In this document: in pieces, positions 1-10,008 of the stretch
How the letters are laid out: each line of letters starts with the position of its first letter
Numbering within the stretch: the first letter of the stretch is position 1
Assembly (NCBI RefSeq): GCF_000003605.2
Contig: NW_003132896.1
Location: 13,360 to 53,097, forward strand
Source: Saccoglossus kowalevskii
Lineage: Eukaryota; Hemichordata; Enteropneusta; Harrimaniidae
Length of the DNA: 39,738 nucleotides
Direction of reading: 5' to 3'
The notes under the pieces: model-generated
Told to the model about the DNA's origin: nothing
The model's input: the letters and a program-made list of their open reading frames with translations, nothing else
Databases searched by the model: none
Made by a program: the position numbers and the translations under genes

Positions 1-590
1 TTATGTGTCTGATTTCATGAAATGAGAAGACAATATTCTATTCTAAATGGAAAACCAAGTTTAATGTCAATTTGATTACTTAAAAGGCAGTACTTGACAA
101 TTGAAATTGGTTGAAATTCCACAAAAAGTCTTGGCTAGTTAGTGTGAAATGTATGCTGGGAAAATAGGTGTCCATTTTTCACATGGTATTTTATGGCATC
201 GGTAAGAAGAGGGATATAGTATAATTTTCGCTGTTCATTTCGGATCAAATGGAATAATTTCCCCATGGGTCAAAGTTTGGATAAAATTAGGTGACACATG
301 TTGACATTGATGTTTAAAAGATCAAAGGTCAAGAGGTTAAAGCTACAAGTAGTGAATGCATAATACACTGCACTCCTGATCAATAAACTTGTCAGAATCC
401 ACAGACTAGCTTTTGGTACTTCACAACAAGATATATATGTATCAACATTTTCAAATGTGTTTGTCGTTGTCAAAAACTATATCATGGAAAAATATATTTG
501 GAAATGTTTTAATTTTTTGTGTCTTTTGGAACAAATTTATTGTCAATGAGTGGATTTATTTTTGACTATTTGAATTTTTCTGCCAATCAG

Positions 591-713
591 GGTAACATAG
601 AAGTGCACGGTAGTTTATCAGTGTTGTTGGATTCCACACTATGTGCCATCACACCACTGGTTGGTTTAACATCACAAGTTAAAGAATTAGATGGATGTAT
701 TCAGAAAACACAG
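591..713 (+). CDS. internal coding exon of an unrecognised gene
   Basis: A 41-codon open exon bounded by a good acceptor (pyrimidine-rich tract ending CCAATCAG) and a good donor (CACAG|GTATGA). It starts and ends at codon boundaries (phase 0-0). The peptide begins [15 protein letters not shown] and continues with an alternating hydrophobic/polar helix-like pattern, then a LDGCIQKTQ end, which looks like a helical segment of a larger protein. I do not recognise the family. Upstream exons would lie left of the window; the next exon may be at 1688. Clean splice sites plus uninterrupted frame make this a real exon in my judgement, but no function can be given. Confidence 0.6.
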
Positions 714-1687
714 GTATGAAAACATTGTCATTACGTAAATGGTTTATAGTGATCATATTCATAACATATTGGAACCAAACTTTTCTGGTAGTGAGTTGGT
801 GGTCATGCCTATGTGTATTTGATATGGGTTCAGTACATGCCAATGTGTTCTTCACATATACAAAATTTGTCCACGCTAAGCAAGTGTGGATATACATGGA
901 CATATACAGTGATGAACATAATGATGTAATTAAAGGGTCATTGTATCAAATGTTATTCAATGTAGTTAGTGTAAATACTGACACACCCACTACTCAACAT
1001 TGAAAGCCAGGTATTTCACATTAGTAAATAATCAGACTTATAATTTCTTTTCAATGTTATTCTGACACTTAAAATGGAGAAAAATCAAGTTTACTGACAG
1101 GACCAATGAAGAATTTAGTTATGCATTTCTTGATGATTGTTTCACTCTGAGATCAATTCTAAAACATTGTTGGGCTCCTAGGACTACTATACAACGCATT
1201 TGATGATCTGAATTCATGTTAATTGCTGGAAATATGTACAGACATTCAATTTTCAGTACTGTTCATCACGTTCAAATTTTGATGATCATTTCAGTTTTCT
1301 ATTAAGATTGCTTGTTCAATTTTCTAATGTTTTTTTGAAAATGATTCCACTATGTGTGGTGGATTCACAATGTGCCTCAAAATTTTGTTTGTAATTTCCT
1401 GCAACTCCTCAAATATTTTCCACATTTCAACACATCACCATGCAATTGAATACTTGTGTACATGTATCATGTTACATGGACCCAATAGATCTATATTAAT
1501 GGTTATGAAGTGCAAATTTAAAGTTTATCAAGACAACAACTTCATGAGAATACTTCACAACCGTAGATCCCATACCTCAAGTATTAGAGAGACACCCTCT
1601 GTTCAGTACAATAAAAAAAGACATTTGTGATAAAGGACAGTCAGTATTAATAAAATTGTCAATTCCTCTGCACTGGACTCACTACAG
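714..1687. other. probable intron, no feature seen
   Basis: Between the exon at 591-713 and the candidate exon at 1688 I see only AT-rich sequence with short chance reading frames and no recognisable repeat. Confidence 0.3.
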
Positions 1688-1771
1688 GAAAATACAGTAC
1701 CTGATCATCCTCGATCATCTACTGCAGTGTGTGATAATTATGCGATATCACTGAACGTCATGTGTGTGTAA
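1688..1771 (+). CDS. candidate terminal exon of the same unrecognised gene
   Basis: After an acceptor-like tract (TTCCTCTGCACTGG... ending CACTACAG) there are 27 codons and a TAA stop, in phase 0, which fits the phase-0 donor at 713. The peptide starts ENTVPDHPRSSTAVC. An AATAAA hexamer follows at about 2008-2013. Two frames are open across this stretch, so the exon call rests only on acceptor quality and phase agreement. It could equally be non-coding. Confidence 0.25.
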   Translation, partial: ENTVPDHPRSSTAVCDNYAISLNVMCV

Positions 1772-2537
1772 TAACGAAACTGTACATGCCTCCTTACTTA
1801 CCCTTGCTTCTAACACCAGTAATTGACGGAATCTTATTGTTGATACATGTTTATTTTCCCGTACTAGAAGTACCCAGTATATATAGCTTTTGTGACAAAA
1901 ATTAATTTGCATGATAAAGCTTGTCAATCGCAGTATTGTTACAGTAGGTTCCTTTATTTTCATTCGGAATTTAATTTTCACAACTTTTGGGCTGAAGGAA
2001 ATGAATCAATAAAATTAAGCTCTACGAAACATCCCTTCCCTGTTGTCTTGCTTCAGAATGTCAAAACCATGAAGAAAGTTACAATCAATGTGACTAGGAT
2101 TGTTTTCAGCTGAAATAGAGGAATCCACTGTGCCTGTGTGTTATAGTGTTTTGTTGATTTCCTTCCCCGGTACCTTGCAGTAATTTGCAATTATAGATGA
2201 GAGCCTGACGAGAAGATGTACAGTTAATTAATACATCACCATGGTTACACTGTAACTGGGATCAAATATGTCCTGTGTGCATTGATTGATTGAGTTTGTT
2301 AAAGGGTCGGTGCTAGGCAGTTAATAGCCTGGATACCCTGTTACATTGTAGATGCGTTTCCTGTTGCTCTGTGTATTTTGAATGCGTTGATAGTGACCAT
2401 TCATTCATTTCCGAGCTGCTTGAAATAAATCAGTGCTGTGTGCTCAGTAGTTTTCACAGTTCCTGTCACTCTTAGATTCACGATGTTCTTTTCAAAGTCA
2501 CCCTTCCTAATAAGTATTCAGTCCTGCTTCTACTGTT

Positions 2538-2746
2538 ACTGTAAAATACTTTATTTTCACTTGGGATTAGCTTTCGCTGTTTTCGCTGAAGGAATGATTC
2601 AGTGAAAATAAAATCCAGCAAATATACCTTTTGCTCTATATTTTACATTCAACTCGTCGAAAATCAGTGAAAATAAATTCCATGCAATAGCCAAAAAGTC
2701 CTTTCAGCCAAAAATTAATTCCAGGTAAAATAAAGTATTTTACAGT
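2538..2746 (-). mobile_element. MITE-like element, ACTGTAAAATACTTTA family, copy 1
   Basis: A 209-bp element beginning ACTGTAAAATACTTTATTTT and ending with the complement, AAAATAAAGTATTTTACAGT. The interior contains paired motifs such as CAGTGAAAATAAA and its complement, so most of the element could fold. It is the same family as the copies at 4476, 10274 and 33757, but lies in the opposite orientation to them. It has no coding capacity, so it would be a non-autonomous DNA element. No clear target-site duplication was seen. Confidence 0.75.
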
Positions 2747-4260
2747 TTATAGATTCATACACTCACATAAAATAAAATGCATCCTGGTAATTTCTGGGTG
2801 TATTGACATACTGGTATATAAAAACTAACATTTTTGCCATGTTTAATCAAAACTTTAAGGCAATTTTGGTTGAAAAATACATAATAAATTTTTATATTGA
2901 TGGTGAAATTTGTATCCCCAGAAAGAACCAGAATCTGACTCATGCACTAGGCCAATTTAATTTTTGTTGATTTGTAATTAAGAATGTATAAATCCATGAA
3001 ATCTATTCTAACCTACTGTCTTCACCAATCAAACCAACAAAAACTGTTTGCATGTAACATATTGCAAAACAGTGCAAGCATTTTACAAACATATCACAAC
3101 AAACTGTTTTGTTTTTTTTGTTAACTGCAGTAATACTTCAATCAATGCCAATTTTGCTTTTTGCATGAAAACCATATACCGGTAATAATTTTACACATTG
3201 CTGTTTACAGGTTTCTACTCTTGATAACATTGCGTACATCATGCCTGGACTGTAGTCAGCAACATTGGACTATTCTTCAAACCGATGTTAGTTACAACTA
3301 TCTCGTGATAAAACTGATGACAGTGCCAAGAAAGCGAAGCAGTATTGTGTGATGCACTGGTGTACCCAAAAAAAAAAACAGCGGTTTGTTTTTCTATCCG
3401 CTCGTCAATCATATTAAACTTTGTGACACTGCCTGAATGTTGTACACATGTGTTTTCAGTGACTAAATATAGAAATATACAATGTAGCGTATATTAACTC
3501 ATTTTTAATAATAAAACGAATTCTGGGATTTAGGAGAGTACATTTAGCCGCTGGGCACATCTTGGTCTATTGTTTCAGGAGTACCGGGGTACTTTCATAA
3601 TGACTACCACAGTAGTGTTTATTTATTATTCCATTGAAGGAAATAGATGTACGTACATTCACGTAACCAATACTTAAAAAAATTAAATGGATTAATTATT
3701 TTAAATGACAGTTTTTATGGAATCAACATTTTTACTTTAAAATGTTATTTTTTTAGTAATACAAATTATTTCTGGTTGGAAATTCGGGGTTTGTTCAGTG
3801 AATTTTGTAAATAAATCGAAATATACCTACCAATTGTTGTTTGCTTCTTCTAACTCGATTTATATTGTTTGTTTCATTTGACATTCAGTAACAAAACATG
3901 TTTGAGATGCCATATTTGCTTTATTAGAAAAATGCATCTTTAATAGAAGTGCTCATAAATGAATTATTATTTGAAAGCTTACCATGACTTAACATGACTT
4001 ATTATTATACATCTGTCATAAGTTACAGCGTGCCGTAATTTTGCCGTATTTTAAGGGGTATTTTCATCCTACCATATTAGGAAATGCGAATTCCAAATAT
4101 GGAATGATTACACGTGTAAGCGTCCTCTAATAAAAACAAACATGGCTGCCACCATATTTTTGACCGGACTCCACACAAAGAAGTTCGCTGATTCTGTTCT
4201 AAACATTTTGAATTTCGGCATTCCCATGGTGTATCCTTGGAAGGAAAAGATGTATAATAA

Positions 4261-4393
4261 TAAGGTTATTACAAGAATACCTCAAAGTATGCACTCAGAC
4301 AGTACGCCGCGCATTGACCTCTGCTGTGCGTCGATTGACATTCCAGCTGTACTGTCTTTGTGCATACTTTGAGGTATCCTCGTAATAACCTTA
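4261..4393. repeat. snap-back inverted repeat
   Basis: Two arms of about 32 bp, 4261-4292 (TAAGGTTATTACAAGAATAC...) and 4361-4393, are near-perfect reverse complements. The pairing continues inward through CAGACAGTAC / GTACTGTCTT. The loop region is CpG-rich. Structure suggests a small hairpin MITE or a foldback element. Flanking sequence gives no obvious target duplication. Confidence 0.6.
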
Positions 4394-4475
4394 TATTATC
4401 ACCATAGACACACTGATGTATTATGCTCAAATTGGAAATCATAATAAAAACCTTTGCTGTATTTGATCTTAAAAT

Positions 4476-4806
4476 ACTGTAAAATACTTTATTTTAGCTG
4501 GAATTAATATTCACTGAAAAGGTTTTTTTGCTGTTTTGTATTGAATTTTTTTACTTCCCTGATTTTTGATGAGTTGAATGTTTAAATATAGAAAACAAGG
4601 TATATTCGTTTGACTTATTTTCACTGAATCATCACTTCAACGAAAATAGCAAAAATAAATTCCAAGCAGAAATAAAGTATTTGAAATATACATGTACATG
4701 TAGAAAACAAGGTACCGTATATTCGTTGAATTTTATTTTCCCTGAATCATCACTTCAACGAAAATAGCAAAAATAAATTCCAAGCGGAAATAAAGTATTT
4801 TACAGT
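4476..4806 (+). mobile_element. MITE-like element, ACTGTAAAATACTTTA family, copy 2, with duplicated 3' half
   Basis: It starts ACTGTAAAATACTTTATTTT and ends with the complementary terminus at 4806. Unlike the ~210-bp copies, the 3' portion occurs twice: the stretch from GAAAACAAGGTATATTCG through AAATAAAGTATTT (about 4591-4683) is repeated at about 4702-4799. This brings the length to 331 bp. The duplication may be a nested insertion or a slippage event. Confidence 0.7.
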
Positions 4807-4896
4807 ACCCGGTATGTGAATTTCAAAGGTGTTCAAAATGAGTAATACTATTGATTCAGTGTCCATTAAATGACATTTTGGGTTTAACTGGTCACT

Positions 4897-5245
4897 GGTA
4901 TCCTAGTGGTTGTCACGTCAGAATCATGACCGGTAGACCCAAGTTCAAATCCTATGGCTGAGATACATTCACTAACAAATGCGACTTAGGGGCAACCTTG
5001 GTTAAGGTCCATAGGTGCTTGTGTTCGTCGAGCCTGGTTGACGCCAGCCAGGATAGCGCATTAAAATTGCCATTTGATAGAGAGATGGCCACACAGCCTT
5101 GTCATGTATTCCCTAACATGAAATGACTTCTGTGACAAAATGCACTATGTGTCAGCACTTGCAATTTGCACATACAAAAAAAAGTCAGGAGTAACAACAG
5201 TGACATTCAATGTCCGAGACTGTCGCCTGGCACAACAAAATTTGC
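4897..5245 (+). mobile_element. tRNA-derived SINE, copy 1
   Basis: The head looks like a tRNA promoter: an A-box-like TAGTGGTTGTCACG close to the start, and a B box GTTCAAATCC at 4943-4952 preceded by a TAGACCCAA stretch. The body (GGGCAACCTTGG..., GAGCCTGGTTGACGCCAG) and tail (ATGCACTATGTGTCAGCAC) are shared with an inverted copy at 14870-15290. It is not a functional tRNA gene: no acceptor stem closes and there is no clover-leaf. The SINE family name is not recognised. Confidence 0.6.
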
Positions 5246-5417
5246 CTGTTAGTAAGGGAATACCCAGATAAAAATCTAAACTCAATGCCACATTACAGAG
5301 TCTGTTGAGAATTAATAACACTGCAGTATAGAAACAAGTCATCGTTTCAAAGTGATCTCTTTTAAGCTAAACTTCAGACTTCCCAATTAAAAAGGGTTGA
5401 TTATGAAAGATTTCATG

Positions 5418-5780
5418 CAATAGACCATTTTCCAATAGACCACTGCGAGAATCACGCGTTATGCGTGAAATCGAACGTAAAAACAGGACAAACAAAGGTC
5501 ATAGCGTCGTAGTCGCATCAAACATCACGTGGGATTCGACAAACGCGAAAGTATTTTGGAGGACATTTCCATGCTTAATAATGTGCTGTCCACATTTGAT
5601 GATAGGCAATTTCGATTAAGTGAGGGTATTCGGAAGCAATATTCCTCTGTCGAAGATCGGCCGGTCAATGTAAGCTACGAAATAAAGAAATTCTAGTTCA
5701 AAATCAAATCGGCAGACGTTCGACGCGCGTCTTTCATGCATCTCACGAGATCTCGCAATTGTTCGGAAAATCACCTATTG
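5418..5780 (+). mobile_element. CpG-rich MITE-like element, CAATAG family, copy 1
   Basis: The left end reads CAATAGACCATTTTCC and the right end is GGAAAATCACCTATTG, imperfect inverted repeats of about 16 bp. The interior is noticeably richer in CpG than its surroundings (ACGCGTTATGCGTG, GACGTTCGACGCGCG). A diverged copy, aligning nearly end to end, lies at 19196-19528. No open reading frame was seen. Confidence 0.6.
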
Positions 5781-5909
5781 CGGAAGAAAAAAAAGAATTT
5801 AAATGTGACAATTGAAGTTGGATGATGATGGTTCCGGTGAGTTACATCAGTGGTTTTACTGTTCTTGCTGGTTACATGATGGCCAATACAAGACATTCAT
5901 GTGTTTACT

Positions 5910-6305
5910 GTAAGAGGTACATTATTTGGGGTTTGCAACGCGCATAGTACTGTATTGGGGACATCATGCCAAGATCCCATTCAAGTCTCATCTCGTAGAT
6001 AGCGAGACTGATGCTACTACCTTCTGACATGCATAGGCGGTTTGTAATAAAACAATAAAACATGTATTACCACATTCATAGTGAAAAAATGTTATACATC
6101 GAAAATGTACAGAAAATCTAGTTATCGTAATCCGGCATATCATGAGCAGCGATTTTGATCCACCTGGACATCCCAGTATCCTAGTTACCTCGGGCATGCG
6201 CATTCGCATTTTTCTGAGTTGGAACGCTTATGCGAGAGCAAAATTGAAACGGGATCTTGGTATCATGTCACCGTAGTTGCAAACCCCAAGTAATGTACCT
6301 CTTAC
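5910..6305. mobile_element. inverted-repeat element of about 396 bp
   Basis: The left end GTAAGAGGTACATTATTTGG and the right end, ...AATGTACCTCTTAC, are reverse complements. The similarity runs inward about 60 bp through GGTTTGCAA and the GATCCCATTCAA / TTGAAACGGGATC motifs, with some mismatches. The interior has no convincing gene. This is a non-autonomous terminal-inverted-repeat transposon in structure, and a single copy in this window. Confidence 0.65.
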
Positions 6306-9300
6306 TATCCATGCCTGACATTATACAAACTGACACCAGTTTTTTTGTGCATTTGCGTTGAATGAGATTTATCAAGGCATGTCTGAGAGTTGGCCCAGGA
6401 TTTGTTAAAACAAAATATTTTGTAGTCGATCTGGGAAAATTAATGCTGTTCATCAAGAATTTATGTTTAAAGGACATACCAAGTTTAAATGAACTATGTC
6501 CATGCACAACTGATATCTGGTGAATTTAATGAATTGCTGATACTAAAATGGCCGCCAGTTGATCATTTTGAATTGGATTATAGAACAACTGAATGTGCTT
6601 ATGTATTGTATGATATGTGTTTAGAATGTAAGATGTCTAAGATACATGTGTGAACAGATGCACAGATGCAGTGAGGTAAAATTAAGTTCCCAAGGACTAA
6701 TGAAAACACTGCTGCAGAGAAGAATTTTCCAGAAGATGCTGTATCCAAGATGGCTGTACTTCACGTCAACAAATATATATACATGCAGTGGCGAAATTAA
6801 CTGTCTAACAAGAGAGAATAATAAGTAATTTTCCATTCACAGAGAGATATTGCATGAAAGCCATAGTCGGAACTCAAATTTCTTTATAGCTCAATGTCGA
6901 AAAGTTTATCTTTGAGAGGGAAAATATTGCATTGAGATAGCCTTACTACATCAAAATTGACCCTCATCAAATGTGTACAACAGAAGTGTGAAAATATCCC
7001 AAAATACTATTATGTTGATCCAATCCCATGTGATGTTTTAACAACAGTGATCTTTCTTTGTCCTGTTTTGCCATTCAATTTCACTCATAACACAAGAAAA
7101 TAGTGTATTACTGGTATGTACACAATTTTTTATTAGAATTTGTTTCATGAGCAAAACATTAAAAGAATTTTTTTTTTAATGAACTAAACTAAGCTGTACA
7201 GTATGCTACTGTTGCCTCTGCCATCTCATGGAAACTTGCAGCATGAATTCATTATTCAACTTGCTGCATACAGATGTGGTTGTTTTTTTACAAAATGGAA
7301 TTGTCTTGCATCTAAGCAGGCCGAGTGGATGTGACATTGTCATATTACAGACTGGTTTACATAATATACAAATTATAATGTCACTTTAATATTCATGTTC
7401 TTTTTCGACAATAGTTGATACAAATATAGAGTAGCACACACAGGTATATAATTTACATTTTTATTTCACACAGATCAATAAATCTGCATGTATTCTATTT
7501 CATTACAGCAATAAAATAGTATATGCTTAGATTGAAATGAGTTGTACTGGTATAATTCACATAAACTATATCCTTCTCATTGTAAGGTCATATTGACATC
7601 AAGCATGACAGCACATTGTCCATCAGCACCACAACCTCACCCCCCCCCCCCTTTCGCATGTTACAATCTTTGTGATCATTTTCGCTTCTCATTTGATTTG
7701 AAGTTTAATTTTCATTCACTGGCATTTATGAATTCTCACAGATTCATTGTTGTGGGTTATGATAACTTAGAACTGGCGTATTGGACTTAAATGGCGGTGG
7801 TCATCACATAGCGTGTGTTTGAATTTTAAGTAAACAAACATTGTGTATTAATGCTACGCATATTGAATCTGGCACAGCGCAACGACCACCAACCTTAAAA
7901 GATACAATATAGACGAGAAAATGTAATTTTTAGTATTGTTGTTTGATACTGTACCATGTTTGCATCATGTTTGAAAAACTGAAGTGTTTCTGTCTATTAA
8001 AGTAGACCAATTACTGGTTAACAAATCACGAAATATAAACCCAATCAATACGATTTTTGACGGCTTTATCATCTACATGAATCAGATGATACAATTTGAA
8101 AGCTCTACCCCTTGTGACCTACAGTATAAACTGTGAAACTTAAAACAACAGAACAACGATGAATTGGCATCCAAGATGGCATAAACAAAATTAATTAATC
8201 AGTTATCACAAATCAATAAATTGCACAAAACATTACTGGGATCATCATCAATAATGGCATAGAAATTCACGAAAATATACAAAATAATATCAGTAATGAA
8301 CTATAAACAAATCTAGGAATAAATTACATAATCATTAACATGGCAGGTTGGTTAATGATGATATAAGGCAGTGATTAGACAGTGGGTAAATATATACATA
8401 GTGTGGTTTTATTTATATAAATTATATCACGTTGTTAGGGCCCCTCCCCTTAATGCAACTATAATAGCTGATTAGTTTATTTGTTCATTCAAGCTGTTGT
8501 CATAAATTTACTGAAAATTTAAAATATTGTTTCATTCAATAACAGATGCTACCGTAAATTGACAAAATCTCAGCTTTCATCATGTGGTCTAATCTTGGCC
8601 TACAAGTATGGCATTTTCTAGCTGTCTAGGCATGTCTACATCCTATATACATTTCACAGCCTTCCTTCCTGGTCATCAAGTCACTATTTGTTATGAAATT
8701 CGGGACCATATACGAGTAATATTGTAAAATATTTAGCCAAATTTATTTTTGATTCAACCACTTGATAGTGGGAGCCCTGCATTTTACCCAGTGTGTGTTT
8801 ATTGCATGACACATAAACCTGAAAAATCTGATTGGCATCGTAATACGAGCGTACAGTGTACCAATGGTTAAAGTTAAAATTTGTTATTATGCTGGCAAGA
8901 ATTTTGACGAGAAAATTTAATAAAATAGTAAATAATCCACATACAACATGATGAACCATTAATTATTTGAGTTAATATAAAAATAATATTGAAAAAGAAT
9001 AAATTGTTTTTTTTTTATTAAAATAGCCTTGATTGAAAAACAATCCTTTCTGACATAGTTCTGAGCACACCAGTAAACACTGTATTTTGAAATGGAATAA
9101 TTTCAATCATTTCCATGTCACTATGTATTATTCAGTGATTCAGTGTACCTGGATTATCTTATTGTAGCAAGGAATAATAGGAGTTGTTCATTACAGCTGA
9201 CTCACAGCCATTGAGTGACTCACAAATTTCATATATACTAACAATGATTTTTACATGTGTTGTGTATTCGGCACCTACCGGTATCTCAACATGATGCAAT

Positions 9301-9671
9301 GATTAAATGTGTACCAGTAACTACAATACTCAACAAAAATTGATTCTAAATATAACTTTTCAAGTTTTTATGGTACCAGTAACTCACAAAGTAGCAAATT
9401 TAACACAGAGGCAAGTTATCTCTCTTTTATAAAAAGAAAGGTGGCATTTAAAGCAATATTAAAAAATAAATAATATTGATATAAACAGTGTAGGTGAGAT
9501 TTGTCAGCTACAGTTTAATCCTCCTGCAATGGCGTGATAATAATCTTATTTGGTATATAGAACCGATTCATGATATTGAAGTGAACACTGAACTGTCAAA
9601 AATGTTTCAGAACCAGACTGAAAACCAATAACGAGAAGACTGCGGATTATTCAATGAGTGAACATTCGGCT
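6306..9671. other. gene-free stretch
   Basis: No exon with supported splice sites was found on either strand. The sequence holds low-complexity tracts (a C-run near 7640, a T-run near 9007-9018) and an imperfect GGTGGTC / GACCACC pairing around 7793-7893. An AATAAA on the - strand at 9014-9019 could be a distant polyadenylation signal for the gene ending at 9672, but this is weak. Confidence 0.3.
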
Positions 9672-10008
9672 TCAGAACTGACACGACTTAGTTTGACTTT
9701 TTGTATCATTCTGAGAATCAGAGTGCGTATTATTATTCGCAGTCTGAAAATACACATCAATTATATCACCGTCTTTCATTCCATAGAAATCCGCGTTGTG
9801 TTCGTAAAACACCAACTCCCCTTCATGCATGAACCGTAAAGCATGCAGCTTGTGTCCAGTACGGAGACAGTACTCTTTGAAAATTGCCTTTAATTGTGTT
9901 TTACGGCTCAGTTTATAGCAAAATAATTCACCATCCGGCGAGCTGACGAATACTGTAACGTTTCCTGATTTTTTGGCTTTCTTGTTGAGCGGTAAATCAA
10001 TGTCCTTG
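9672..10008 (-). CDS. SUMO-like protein gene, terminal exon with the ubiquitin-like domain
   Basis: The acceptor is a strong TATTTTCTTCCAG. The exon carries a lysine-rich lead (NKKAKK), the complete SUMO-like domain and a polar tail rich in N, S, T and Q, ending SQTKSCQF and TGA at 9674-9672. Confidence 0.8.

Noticed and set aside
4142-4372. Open frame starting ATGGCTGCCACC, with a good start context
   Set aside because: It runs straight into the snap-back repeat at 4261, has no convincing donor, and no family resemblance. The ATGGCTGCC may be a YY1-like site only.
4897-4970. tRNA gene
   Set aside because: A and B box-like motifs are present but the stems do not pair, and the sequence is part of a repeated SINE.
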